The notes below the pieces were generated by a model that was given only the letters and a program-made list of their open reading frames with translations, ran no database searches and had not been told where the DNA came from. A DNA stretch of 64,000 nt from Actinopolymorpha pittospori. Its GTDB lineage: Bacteria; Actinomycetota; Actinomycetes; Propionibacteriales; Actinopolymorphaceae. This document shows, piece after piece, positions 25,840-34,483 of this stretch (position 1 is its first letter; every line of letters begins with the position of its first letter). The stretch is taken from positions 6,200,001 through 6,264,000 of the forward strand of contig NZ_JADBEM010000001.1 of NCBI RefSeq assembly GCF_014873875.1. Reading direction: 5' to 3'. A program made the position numbers and the translations under genes.

Positions 25840-28010
25840 CAGCGCCCCCGGTTGCCCGCTGCGCCCGCGACCGTCTCCAGGTCGATCGCAATCACCTCGT
25901 GGTCGGTGATCCCCGGAACGGCGATCACGGCGGTCCCGTCGAGGATCCGCGCCTGGACGGGCACGTCCCCGCGCAGCAGACGGGCCCGGGTCACGCGTAC
26001 CTGCTCCGGAAGTCGCACGCGCACATGCTGTTCACCCACCGGGAGGAGCTCCCGGAAGGGTCCGCGCATCGCCATCGGGTTGGTGAGGTTGACCAGATGC
26101 ACCGTCAGTGAGTCCGGCTGGCGCCACACGGTCACGTCGAGCAGGCCAGGTCCAGTCACCTCCACGGGGCTCGGCTCGTCGGTCGTCCAGGCGACGGCGT
26201 TTCGCAGCAGGCGCCCGTGGTCGGGATCGAGGACCTCCCAGAAGGTGCGGTCGACGTCCCAGGGGAAGTAGGCGACCCGGCCCGCACCGACCTCCCGCAG
26301 ATACACGCCCTGCTCGTTCGCGCCGGTCTGCCGCGGGTAGACCTCCTCCATGGGGAGGTCGGGGTAGGAGGGCACCACTGTCAACGCGGCCGGCAGGGAC
26401 GTGTCGATGGGCTCGACGTTCACCCTGCGCACGCCGTTGATGATCCGGGTGGCCTGCTCAAGGCCGTCCAGAACGGCGTGCCGCCGGCCGGTGTGTGCGT
26501 CCTCCGCCAGCAGGAGATAGGAGTTCTTGACGTCCTCGTCGACACCGCCGGTCGGACGGACACCAAGGAGGTCCTCGAGTCCGAAGCGGTCACGACGCGC
26601 GCCCCACTCGTCGTACAGCGACGTCTCGTGGGTCGCCACGACGCCACCGCCGGCGGCGACGAACCCGCGGATCTGCTCGCACTGCTCCTCCGACAGGGCC
26701 GCGGTGTTGGGGAGGACGAGCGTCTTGAACCGGCCGAGGACCTCCGGGGTCAGCAGCCGGTCATGCACCATCTCGAACGGGATCCGTGCCTCGACGAGGG
26801 CGTGGTACATCCCCAGGACGTGGTTCTCCACCCGGTCCGCCGCTGCCGGGCCACCGTAGAACTTCGCGGTCTGCTGGGAGTAGACGACCGCGACCCTCGC
26901 CAGCGGCTCCTGGGTACGGAAGTAGCGCTCCCAGCGGTGGTGCCACTGATAGATCTCCTCGACGACTCCGAGCCAGCGGCGGTCGTGCAGGACGCCGCCG
27001 AACTTCGTGAACCACGGGCGCATCCCGTTGGCGATGCTGTCGGCGACCCAGACCCTGATCTCCGCGGCGCTTTGGGTGGAGTCCTTCCAACGATGGGATC
27101 CCTCGATCCCGACGCTGAAGATGCCGCCGACGGCCTTGTCCCTCATGGTCGCGCGGTATTCCTTGGCGTTCTTGCCCGCCGCCCACGGGACGACGGTCCC
27201 GGAGCGTCCCTGCCGGTCGGCGAACGCCGTCTCCGCCACCTGTCCGAAGATGCTCATGTCCAGGTCGCTCAGGCTGCCGCCCCCGGAGTTGGGCACGAAC
27301 CGGGAGTCCGGACTCACCTGTCGAATCGAGGTGTCCCACTTCTCGCACAGCTCGAAGAGTCGGTTCTGGCGCCAGAGGATGTACTCCCGGCGGGCGGGGT
27401 CGCGCGGATCGCTCGTCCGCGGAAGCTCCAAGCCGGTCGCCTCGCGGAAGGCCGACCGGCAGTGCTCGCAGTAGCACATGCCCGAGCCGGTCCATCGGTT
27501 GCTGAAGATCCCGTCGACGTTGTAGCGCGCCATGATCTCGAGGTTGACCTCGGTCATGTAGTCGAAGTTGTACGGTCCGAGCGCACAGGTCACCCAGGCT
27601 CCGGACATGGCCCAGTGCCGACGGTGGTTGCCGTCGGAGTCGACCGCGATCCACTCGGGATGCAGATCGAAGACAGGCTGGTGGACGGCGTGCGGGTCGG
27701 TGCGTGCCAGGACGGCCATTCCGCGCTCCCGGCAACCGTTCACGAGCTTGCCGAGAGGATCGTCGTCCTTCATCCAGGCGCTGCGATGATGCAGCGGAAC
27801 CTCGGTGGGGTAGTAGGCGATGTAGCCGCCCGCGCTCAGACACACGGCGTCGCACTTGGCCCGCTCGAAGTAGTCGAGCCAGAAGTCCGGATCGTATTCC
27901 TGCGGGTCGTTCTCGACGAGGGTCAGTTGGCCCCACCGCATCACGCGTCCGAACCACTTGCCCTCGGCCACGTCTCCAGGGGTTCGCTGGTCTGTGGAAG
28001 TGTCGGTCAT
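25839..28010 (-). CDS. GHL6-type putative glycoside hydrolase with beta-galactosidase-like trimerisation domain
   Basis: A 723-residue protein without a signal peptide, so cytoplasmic. Residues about 20-360 look like a TIM barrel of the hypothetical glycosyl hydrolase GHL6 type (WLDYFERAKCDAVCLSAGGYIAYYPTEVPLHH; VDGIFSNRWTGSGMCYCEHCRSAFRE with a CxxC pair). Residues about 380-600 resemble the amidotransferase-like trimerisation domain of GH42 (FKTLVLPNTAALSEEQCEQIRGFVAAGGGVVATHETSL), followed by a beta-sandwich. It stands between the binding-protein and permease genes, overlapping the latter by one base, so it most likely hydrolyses the oligosaccharide that the system imports. The linkage is unknown. 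Confidence 0.8.
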   Translation of the reverse strand: MTDTSTDQRTPGDVAEGKWFGRVMRWGQLTLVENDPQEYDPDFWLDYFERAKCDAVCLSAGGYIAYYPTEVPLHHRSAWMKDDDPLGKLVNGCRERGMAVLARTDPHAVHQPVFDLHPEWIAVDSDGNHRRHWAMSGAWVTCALGPYNFDYMTEVNLEIMARYNVDGIFSNRWTGSGMCYCEHCRSAFREATGLELPRTSDPRDPARREYILWRQNRLFELCEKWDTSIRQVSPDSRFVPNSGGGSLSDLDMSIFGQVAETAFADRQGRSGTVVPWAAGKNAKEYRATMRDKAVGGIFSVGIEGSHRWKDSTQSAAEIRVWVADSIANGMRPWFTKFGGVLHDRRWLGVVEEIYQWHHRWERYFRTQEPLARVAVVYSQQTAKFYGGPAAADRVENHVLGMYHALVEARIPFEMVHDRLLTPEVLGRFKTLVLPNTAALSEEQCEQIRGFVAAGGGVVATHETSLYDEWGARRDRFGLEDLLGVRPTGGVDEDVKNSYLLLAEDAHTGRRHAVLDGLEQATRIINGVRRVNVEPIDTSLPAALTVVPSYPDLPMEEVYPRQTGANEQGVYLREVGAGRVAYFPWDVDRTFWEVLDPDHGRLLRNAVAWTTDEPSPVEVTGPGLLDVTVWRQPDSLTVHLVNLTNPMAMRGPFRELLPVGEQHVRVRLPEQVRVTRARLLRGDVPVQARILDGTAVIAVPGITDHEVIAIDLETVAGAAGNRGR

Positions 28011-28040
28011 GCCGATCCAATCTGTTGGGCGGGTGAGACG

Positions 28041-30071
28041 TCAGGTACGGATGAAGAACTGCTCCGGATTGCTGGGAGCGGGATTCGGATAGATGTAGGA
28101 GGCCGGCATCGTCTTCGGCACGTTGTGGAAGTTGTTCCGGACAACTCCGTAACCGTTCGCCTGGAGACTGATGCCGATGACGTAGAACTCCTCGGCGGCG
28201 ATCTGGAGGATCTGTGCCATCAGGTCCTTGCGCTGGGCGGCGTCTGGAGTGAGGAGGAGTTGCCGGTACAACGTCATCTGCCGCTGCGCGGCGGCCGGCG
28301 GCTTCTCCACGCCGGCACTGGCGTCCTCGCCGGACAGGTCGTTGTACCACGCCTGCCAGGCGGCGGCGTACATCGAGTTTCCGCTGGAGGGGAAGTAGTA
28401 CCTCGGGTCGAGGACGACCGCCTCTCCACTGCCGCCACCGAAGCGGTGGATGGTCGCGTCGAAGTCGGCGTTGTCGCGGACCCGCTCCTCCCACAGCGAC
28501 CGTTCCATCGAGGTGATGCTGACGTGGATGCCCACTGCTTCCCAGTAGTCCTTCACCATCTGCACCATGTCGACGAAGATGGGGCGACCGCTGTCGAGGT
28601 CGATGCCGATCGATATGCGTTTCCCGTCGGGGCCGGTGCGGAAGCCGCCACCGTCGCGCTCGGTGAAGCCCGCCTTGTCGAGGTGCTGGTTGGCCTTCGC
28701 GACGTCGTACTCCGTGTACTGCGTGGCCAACCGCTCGTTGTAGTACTCAGACTCCGGCCTTGGTGCCGCCTGCCAGGGCTTGCCCTGGCGCAGCAGGACG
28801 AGGTCGATGATCTCCTGCCGGTCCAGCGCGTGGGACAGGCCGATTCGAAAGTCCTTGTTCTGGAAGATCTGACGTTTGACCGGATCCTTGTGGGTGAGGT
28901 TCAGCTGGATGACGGCTTCGTTCGCCTCGGTGGGACTCGTCGCGTAGAGCCGGTAGTCGCCCTTCTCCATGCCGTCGGCGATGACCGACTTGTTCTCGGG
29001 GGTGGCGAAGAACTGGTCCTCCATGTCGATCTCGCCACCGAGAACCATGAGCGTGAGCGTGTTGGTGTTGTCGCCCTGGAGGAAGTTGTACTCGACCCGG
29101 TCGAGGTAGGGCAGCTGGCGGCCCTGTGGATCGACCTTCCAGTAGTAGGGGTTCCGCTCGGCGATCGCGTGGGAGGAACCCCCTCGTGGTGGTGAGGTGA
29201 AGATCCACGGATGCAGGAGCGGCTGACTCTTGATGCCGTAACGGACGCTGTCCTCGTCGGAGCCGCCCTTGTTCTGGAAGAGCTGGACCCAGTCGGAGAG
29301 GTTGTTCTCCTTCACCAGATCATCGATCCGGTCGTTGTACTTCTTGTGGAACTGACTCAGGTAGTGCTTCGCATAGCGCACCGGTGCGTCCGCGCCCGGC
29401 TGCGCGAGTTGTGCCAGGAAGAGACCATGTGGCTGGGTGAAGTCGAATCTGACGCTGAGGTCGTCGACCTTCGTCACGGTCCCGAGTTTGCCTCCGACGA
29501 CCATCCAGGACGGGGGCACCGGCGTGATCTCGGTGTTGCGGACGACATCCTCGTACCAGAACAGGATGTCATCAGCCGTGAAGGGTTTCCCGTCCGACCA
29601 CTTCATTCCCTTTCGCAGCTTGAAGGTGTACGACCTTCCGCCACCGCCGATCTCGAAGGCCTCGGCGACGTTGGGAATGGGGCTTGGTGACCAGTCCGGC
29701 GTCCATCGGACCAGGCCTTCGTAACCCTGGAACCGATTCAACTGCGAGAGTGATCCGGACCCTCCGGTAATTCCCATCCGCCAGGCACCGCCATAATCTC
29801 CGGCGGACTCGACAGGCTTGACCACGAGCGGACTGACCGGCAGGCGGTCCTTCAACGGTGGAATTTCCCCCTTGTCTACACGGGATTTCAGTGTAGGAGC
29901 CTCTTTCGCGCCGACTTGTCCGGGCGAGTCACCGGCCGCTCCCTTCTGCTTCGGCTGCGTGGAAAGCGCGTCGCACGCCGTGCCGGAGGCCAATGCGAGG
30001 ACGCCAATGGCACTTGCTTCCATGAAGCGCCGCCGACTCAGTGATCGGCCGGCAATCTGGTTCTCGGTCAC
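28041..30071 (-). CDS. Opp-type substrate-binding lipoprotein (SBP_bac_5), system 2
   Basis: A 676-residue binding protein with a Tat motif (LSRRRFMEASAIGVLALA) and a lipobox SGTAC near residue 33. The SBP_bac_5 core includes GGGRSYTFKLRKGMKWSDGKPFTADDILFWYEDV and FRIGLSHALDRQEIIDLV. The large size is usual for the saccharide-type members of the OppA cluster. The GTG at 30071 has GAAGGAG seven bases upstream. It is the first gene of the second Opp operon and has a 21-bp dyad about 80 bp upstream. Confidence 0.92.
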   Translation of the reverse strand: MTENQIAGRSLSRRRFMEASAIGVLALASGTACDALSTQPKQKGAAGDSPGQVGAKEAPTLKSRVDKGEIPPLKDRLPVSPLVVKPVESAGDYGGAWRMGITGGSGSLSQLNRFQGYEGLVRWTPDWSPSPIPNVAEAFEIGGGGRSYTFKLRKGMKWSDGKPFTADDILFWYEDVVRNTEITPVPPSWMVVGGKLGTVTKVDDLSVRFDFTQPHGLFLAQLAQPGADAPVRYAKHYLSQFHKKYNDRIDDLVKENNLSDWVQLFQNKGGSDEDSVRYGIKSQPLLHPWIFTSPPRGGSSHAIAERNPYYWKVDPQGRQLPYLDRVEYNFLQGDNTNTLTLMVLGGEIDMEDQFFATPENKSVIADGMEKGDYRLYATSPTEANEAVIQLNLTHKDPVKRQIFQNKDFRIGLSHALDRQEIIDLVLLRQGKPWQAAPRPESEYYNERLATQYTEYDVAKANQHLDKAGFTERDGGGFRTGPDGKRISIGIDLDSGRPIFVDMVQMVKDYWEAVGIHVSITSMERSLWEERVRDNADFDATIHRFGGGSGEAVVLDPRYYFPSSGNSMYAAAWQAWYNDLSGEDASAGVEKPPAAAQRQMTLYRQLLLTPDAAQRKDLMAQILQIAAEEFYVIGISLQANGYGVVRNNFHNVPKTMPASYIYPNPAPSNPEQFFIRT

Positions 30072-30150
30072 GTCCTGACTCCTTCGGCTCTCCCGAACTG
30101 CGGGCAGGGGTGAGCTTGTTTCGGACCACGTCCGCGGGCGGAGTTGGTGT

Positions 30151-30171
30151 CAGGCAGCACAGTGCTGTCTG
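30151..30171. promoter_or_regulatory. 21-bp near-perfect palindrome upstream of Opp system 2
   Basis: The arms CAGGCAGCAC (30151-30160) and GTGCTGTCTG (30162-30171) pair around a central A with a single mismatch; the inner 13 bp are perfect. It lies 80 bp upstream of the GTG start of the second binding-protein gene and is a good candidate operator, probably for the divergent GntR-family regulator. Confidence 0.65.
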
Positions 30172-30393
30172 GTCATACGGAGAACAGGTTTGCGAATCGG
30201 AGCACTGGCTGCGTCACACAAGCTCTCGTGCCGACGCCGTGGCCGCCGCTGACGGCGCGCGCTGCCGGCTTTCACCCCGTGGGCCGGTCGACCTGCCGGT
30301 GGCTGGTGGAGTTGTCGAACGACTGCTGTCGATCGCACCGGTGTCGTTCTCGACCCTTCTGGTGTCGCGGACGCTAGTTTCGGGCCAGTTAGC

Positions 30394-30432
30394 TGTCAAG
30401 CACTCGCGTCAGGCGTGAGTGCACGCATGACA
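30394..30432. promoter_or_regulatory. Nested inverted repeats in the Opp2-GntR intergenic region
   Basis: An inner pair GCACTC (30400-30405) and GAGTGC (30417-30422) lies inside an outer pair TGTCA (30394-30398) and TGACA (30428-30432). The outer half-sites resemble those of the dyad at 21241. Both Opp promoters may thus share a TGTCA-type operator; the spacing differs, so this is tentative. Confidence 0.45.
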
Positions 30433-30658
30433 ACTTCCGGCCAATCGCCACTGCTAGTGCCCTTTCGGCGCCGGCCGGGATCGGCGTCGCTCACGACTCC
30501 CGCCATCTCCTCAAGCAGGGAAGGGATCTGTGGCAGGAGCGAGCCGAACAGCCTGCTGTGGCTGGTGTTTGACGTCCGCAAGGGGACGGCGACATGTATG
30601 GGTTGTGGCGGCGTCACCCCGGTAGAATCCGCGACGTTCGACGAATGGGGGAGGGGCG

Positions 30659-31348
30659 ATGAGAGAAGCCGTCCGGCCGGTGTCGATCGTCGAGGCGGTC
30701 TGTGCGGCGATCCGGGAGCGCATCCTCACCGGAGAGCTCGAGCCAGCGACGGTGCTCTACGAGCAGGCGACCGCCGACATGTTCGGCGTGGCGCGTCCGA
30801 CTGCCAAGGCCGCGATCGATCGTCTGGTGAGCGGCGGACTGCTTCGCCGGTCGGCCAACAGACCGGCATACGTCCCACGGCTCACCGAGGAGGATGTGCA
30901 CGATCTGTACTTCAGTCGGTTCGCGATCGAGACCAGGGCGGTCTCGTTCCTCGCGTCCAGTGGCGAGCGACCGGAGCGGGCCGAGCAGGCGCTGCGGGAG
31001 TTCGACAGCGCGGTCAGGGGCACGTCCGTGCAGGGGATCGTGAGCTCCGACATCGCGTTTCACCATGCCCTCGTCGAAAGTGTGGGGAGCCCAAGAATGT
31101 TGCGCATGTACGACTCGATCATCGGCGAGGCCCAGATGTGCATGGTGTTGAAACAAACCCATCGGCTGCTCAGTTCTCGGTCGATTGCCAGAGAGCACCG
31201 GCAGATCTTCAACGCGATCGTCGCGGGTGATGCGGACGGGGCGCAGGCGGCGCTGGAGCGCCACCTGGTCCGGTCCGAGCGGGTCATTCGCTCCCACGTC
31301 CGGGCCGCCGATTCCACGGGCTCGGGGACTCGGTCGGTCGCGGACTGA
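30659..31348 (+). CDS. GntR-family regulator (FCD type)
   Basis: A 229-residue regulator: GntR winged helix in residues about 8-75 (GVARPTAKAAIDRLVSGGLLRR) and an FCD-like helical domain with IAFHHALVESVGSPRMLRMYDSI and REHRQIFNAIVAGDADGAQAALERHL, carrying the expected histidines. It is divergent from the Opp system 2 operon and probably governs it. The start has an extended GGGGAGGGG. The effector is not identifiable but FCD domains bind small carboxylates. Confidence 0.9.
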   Translation: MREAVRPVSIVEAVCAAIRERILTGELEPATVLYEQATADMFGVARPTAKAAIDRLVSGGLLRRSANRPAYVPRLTEEDVHDLYFSRFAIETRAVSFLASSGERPERAEQALREFDSAVRGTSVQGIVSSDIAFHHALVESVGSPRMLRMYDSIIGEAQMCMVLKQTHRLLSSRSIAREHRQIFNAIVAGDADGAQAALERHLVRSERVIRSHVRAADSTGSGTRSVAD

Positions 31349-31377
31349 GTCTGAACGTGGGTCGGGCGGCCGCCGGC

Positions 31378-31400
31378 GCGAGTCCGCGCGGACGACTCGC
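31378..31400. terminator. Hairpin between convergent GntR and glycosyltransferase genes
   Basis: GCGAGTC (31378-31384) pairs with GACTCGC (31394-31400) around nine bases. An outer GTCTGA/TCAGAC pair (31349-31354 and 31406-31411) spans the stop of the glycosyltransferase gene. Likely a bidirectional terminator. Confidence 0.55.
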
Positions 31401-31405
31401 TCGAG

Positions 31406-32800
31406 TCAGACGGCTGGGCGGGCGGCGTCGACCGGCGCCAGGTGCAGTGACCGCGGGTCGGCCGGGGTGACGGATTGGAGCGCGGGCGTACCAACCACGA
31501 TCGGTGCTCCGCGAGTGGCCCAGGAGTCTGAACGGACCTGGGTCGTCGCCCAGTACATCGCTGGCCGGATCAGCGCCTTCTGAAACAGCGAGACAAGCGG
31601 TGTGAGGAACAGCCAGGAGAGGAGGCGGTCAGCCAGTGGGACGCCCTTGCGGCCGATGACGTAGGTGAACGACTGGATGTAGAGCAGAGTGAGCCAGTAC
31701 AGCACGGGGGTGAGGTCGACGGACCGACCGGTCAGCGGCATCACCGCGACACTGTTGAACATGAAGATGGGGTACGCGAGGAACATGCTGAGGTTCCAGA
31801 GCCGGAAGGCGATCGGCACGCCCCGCAGGTTGCGGAACTCCCACGGCATGTAGCGGAACGAGCCCTTGAACCACCGGGTGCGCTGGGTGAACACCGCTCG
31901 TGGAGTAGTGGGCATGTCGGTCTCCACCACAGCCTCGTCGACGCTGACCACCCGCCCGCGCATGAGGGCGTAGTGGGTGAGCCGCCGGTCGTCGCCGTAG
32001 GTGCCTGAGGAGAGGTAGTCAAGGATGTTGTCGAAGAAGATCTCGGCGCGGTACGCCGCGAACGCACCCGACGTGGGCAGTACCGCGCCCAGTGCGCTGC
32101 GGGCGCGGCGGAGGGTCAGGCAGCCGTAGACGATCTCCATGTCGGTGAGTCGGGTGATGAGGTTCCTGGTGCGGTTGCGGAGCACCGGCAGCCCGGCGGC
32201 GGCCTGGATCCGCGGATCGGAGAAGGCGCGCATCAGTTTCTCCACACCATAGGGTGCGACGACGGAGTCGCTGTCGACGGTGACGATGAAGTCGGCCCGC
32301 CCTTCCTCGGCCAGCAGTCCGGTCGCCTGGGCGTGCCGCTTCCCGCCGTTCGTGGTGCGCTTCCAGTGCACCCGGGGGTCACGTAGGACCGGTGCCCGAG
32401 TGGTGCTGCCGTCGTCGACGACATAGATCGCGTCGACAGGATGCGTCTGGTCGAGGAGGCTTCTGATGCACGCGTGGAGTGTGAAGGGGTCCTCGTTGTA
32501 GGCGGGCACCGCGGCCACGACCCGGCCTTTCGGAACTGGCTTGTCATCCCATGACTGGTTACGGCTCGCGGTGAAAAGGATGAACATCAAGAAGCCGCCG
32601 ACCAGTACGAAGACGGCGGTGGCAGCGGTGAATTCCGAATAACGATGCCAGTACAGCGTGACGGCGAGTGCGGCCACGGCGACCCCGCGCCGGGCGAGCC
32701 CGGCGAGTTTGTCTCCACGCCTCGTACGACGTCGCTGTCTGGGGCCTTTGTGGGCTGCCAGATGACGCCCATTGGGACGTGCGGGACTTCGCTTGGACAC
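31406..32800 (-). CDS. Processive family-2 glycosyltransferase (hyaluronan/cellulose-synthase-like)
   Basis: A 464-residue membrane enzyme. A very basic N-terminus precedes two helices (about 35-78); the GT2 domain shows VDDGS (128-132), the DxD-type DSDS (176-179), GDD (269-271) and QRTRW (306-310), the processive-synthase signature. At least three further helices follow, as in NodC, hyaluronan synthase and related polysaccharide synthases. It polymerises a UDP-sugar and extrudes the chain; the sugar is unknown. It is a single gene, with the sigma-factor operon divergent from it. Confidence 0.88.
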   Translation of the reverse strand: MSKRSPARPNGRHLAAHKGPRQRRRTRRGDKLAGLARRGVAVAALAVTLYWHRYSEFTAATAVFVLVGGFLMFILFTASRNQSWDDKPVPKGRVVAAVPAYNEDPFTLHACIRSLLDQTHPVDAIYVVDDGSTTRAPVLRDPRVHWKRTTNGGKRHAQATGLLAEEGRADFIVTVDSDSVVAPYGVEKLMRAFSDPRIQAAAGLPVLRNRTRNLITRLTDMEIVYGCLTLRRARSALGAVLPTSGAFAAYRAEIFFDNILDYLSSGTYGDDRRLTHYALMRGRVVSVDEAVVETDMPTTPRAVFTQRTRWFKGSFRYMPWEFRNLRGVPIAFRLWNLSMFLAYPIFMFNSVAVMPLTGRSVDLTPVLYWLTLLYIQSFTYVIGRKGVPLADRLLSWLFLTPLVSLFQKALIRPAMYWATTQVRSDSWATRGAPIVVGTPALQSVTPADPRSLHLAPVDAARPAV

Positions 32801-33426
32801 AGGTCTTCTCCACCAGGGACATCGCAGAATCAGAAGGGTGAGATCGGTGGCTCGGGGCGCTAGGGACGTTCCGATCGGGGAGGCTCAGGCGCGGCATTAC
32901 GTGACGTGACGCGACCGTCCTCGTTGTCTGGTTGCGGAATCGCGCACGCGGAGGGTCGCCCGCGGCCCCGGCGTCCCGTGAGCGTGGGCCTGCGTTCGGT
33001 GACGGGGGCCAGTCGGACGACCGGGCGGGCCAGCGTGGCTGGGTGGTGGCTCACCACCCAGTTGCCGATCCCATCAGCCACATGGCCCACCAGGCTGCCC
33101 CCGCACAGACCAGAAGGCCGACCAGGGACGCGAACGCCAACACCAAGCAACGCAACTTCCCCCCACACGGGCCGGCCGAGGTTTCCGGATGGAGTAACGG
33201 CGCTCGAAACGCTTTCGTCACGTGCCGTCCGGACACTGTTTCCTCGTCGATGTGAGGGAGGGTGGGGAGGCGTGCGCGTACTATGTCGGGGTTTGCTCCG
33301 ACAACACGAGAGGCCCCACCAGCGTGCCGTCACGCATCGGCGCGCGAGGGTGACCAGTCGTCGATCGTGGCGCGGGTATTGGTTCGATTTCGAGCCGGAT
33401 TGTCCGGTTTACGGTTGGGGGGGAAG
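32801..33426. other. 626-bp intergenic region, mostly without recognisable content
   Basis: It separates the divergent glycosyltransferase and sigma-factor genes and so should hold both promoters. Longer open frames here are arginine/proline-rich and look non-coding. The only candidate gene is a short hydrophobic frame at 33051-33236. I see no strong dyad. Confidence 0.6.
33051..33236 (-). CDS. Possible small membrane peptide (61 residues)
   Basis: A GTG at 33236 is preceded by GAGGA and opens a 61-residue frame whose second half is a long hydrophobic helix (CLVLAFASLVGLLVCAGAAWWAMWLMG, about residues 30-56) after a basic segment. That pattern fits a one-pass small membrane protein lying between the glycosyltransferase and the sigma factor. 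There is no family I recognise and it may be chance. Confidence 0.3.
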   Translation of the reverse strand: MSGRHVTKAFRAPLLHPETSAGPCGGKLRCLVLAFASLVGLLVCAGAAWWAMWLMGSATGW

Positions 33427-34086
33427 ATGTCCCGATCCGGGATGGGCCCGGGTGGTGGCGATGTCGAGACGCTTGCCGTCGCGGCGTCGCTCGGTGACAG
33501 CGAAGCGCTCGCGGAGTTGTACCGCCTCCACGCAGATCGGGTGTGGCGCCTTGCCTTCTACCGGCTCGGTGAGCATGCCGCGTCGGACGACGTGGCGAGC
33601 GAGGTGTGGATGCGCGTCGTACGTGGCATCGGCTCCTACCGTCCCTCGGGTGCGGGTTTCCCCGCCTGGCTCTACCGCATCACCACCAGGCAGATCGCCG
33701 ACCACTGGCGGGCGGTCGGCCGGCGGCGCGAACGCCTCACGGCGGACATGATCGCCCTCGCCGACGCCGTACCCGGTGATGGTCCCGACGACATCGCGCG
33801 GCGGACGGAGGAGGCCAGGGAGTTGGCCGACGCCGTCAACCGCCTTCCGGACACCCAGCGTGAGGTTGTGACCCTGCGGTTCTTCGTCGGGTTGACCGTT
33901 CCCGAGTGTGCGGTAGTCCTGGGCAAGTCCGAGGGCGCGGTGAAACAGCTCCAGCTCCGCGGGGTGCGGGCTCTGCGCGTCGCGATGCCGTCCCCCGAAC
34001 GTGACGTTACGGCCCCACGCACCGTTACTCCGGTGGCGCAGGCGTCGGGTAGTGGCCTGCCGGGGCCCGAAGGGGTGAGAACGTGA
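33427..34086 (+). CDS. Extracytoplasmic-function-like sigma-70 factor
   Basis: A 219-residue sigma factor. Region 2 (about residues 24-95) has ALAELYRLHADRVWRLAFYRLG, DDVASEVWMRVVRGIGSY and FPAWLYRITTRQIADHWR; region 4 (about 138-190) has LPDTQREVVTLRFFVGLTVPECAVVLGKSEGAVKQLQLRGVRAL. A 30-residue tail follows. The ATG at 33427 follows a GGGGGGAAG site. The stop overlaps the GTG of the next gene (GTGA), so production is coupled to the two following proteins, which probably control or anchor it. Confidence 0.92.
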   Translation: MSRSGMGPGGGDVETLAVAASLGDSEALAELYRLHADRVWRLAFYRLGEHAASDDVASEVWMRVVRGIGSYRPSGAGFPAWLYRITTRQIADHWRAVGRRRERLTADMIALADAVPGDGPDDIARRTEEARELADAVNRLPDTQREVVTLRFFVGLTVPECAVVLGKSEGAVKQLQLRGVRALRVAMPSPERDVTAPRTVTPVAQASGSGLPGPEGVRT

Positions 34087-34472
34087 CTCCGTTCAAGGAA
34101 GCCAGGGAGAGGTTGGAGCGGGCGCTGAGCGATCGGGACGCGCCTGTCCACGACGCCGTCAGCGCGGACGGTCGCGACATCGCGGACGCGCTGCGACCGT
34201 CGTCGGCGACCCGTCAGTCCGAACAGCAGCGGGCGCAGACGCTGCAGCGGATGCTGCTCGAGGCGCAACGCCTCGAGTCCGCCCCACGTGCGGAGGTTCC
34301 CACGACGCCGAACGCGGAGGTGGGCGGCCTGCAGCACGAGGTGGAGGTCGACACCCCAGACGGGCCGGTGCGGATCAGGCACGTCGAGGCGTTGAGCGAC
34401 GAGGAAGCCCGCAGGGTCGCGGAGCGTGCCGCGGACGCTGCCCGGCGGACCCGCCGCGCGCACAGGTCCTGA
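34083..34472 (+). CDS. Small charged hypothetical protein coupled to the sigma factor
   Basis: A 129-residue hydrophilic protein rich in Arg, Glu and Ala, predicted mostly helical (FKEARERLERALSDRD; SEQQRAQTLQRMLLEAQRLE; EEARRVAERAADAARRTRRAHRS) with a short beta-like middle (LQHEVEVDTPDGPVRIRHVEAL). No known domain recognised, no Cys, no membrane segment. The GTG start overlaps the sigma-factor stop by four bases. Position suggests a sigma-factor-binding or regulatory role, which is inference only. Confidence 0.72.
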   Translation: MTPFKEARERLERALSDRDAPVHDAVSADGRDIADALRPSSATRQSEQQRAQTLQRMLLEAQRLESAPRAEVPTTPNAEVGGLQHEVEVDTPDGPVRIRHVEALSDEEARRVAERAADAARRTRRAHRS

Positions 34473-34483
34473 GGAGCGGACCG

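Larger units (their letters stand above)
30072..30658. other. 587-bp divergent intergenic region with dyads
   Basis: No credible gene. It separates the divergent Opp system 2 operon from the GntR gene and holds the dyads described at 30151 and 30394. A TAGAAT at 30623-30628 lies about 30 bp upstream of the GntR ATG and could be its -10 box; GGGGAGGGG directly precedes that ATG. Confidence 0.7.

Noticed and set aside
23637..28026. The 10-mer TCCAATCTGT just upstream of both the second OppD-like gene (23637) and the GHL6 gene (28017)
   Set aside because: Only ten bases and no dyad; may reflect similar leader regions. Noted but not enough for a regulatory claim.
26217..29195. A 992-codon open frame on the + strand opposite the GHL6 and second binding-protein genes
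   Set aside because: It is the mirror frame of two well-supported genes; high GC at third positions leaves the opposite strand stop-free. The translation is Val/Asp/Arg-rich with no domain.
32860..33333. A 157-codon open frame on the - strand between the glycosyltransferase and sigma-factor genes
   Set aside because: Arg/Pro/Ser-rich, no ribosome-binding site and no domain; judged non-coding.
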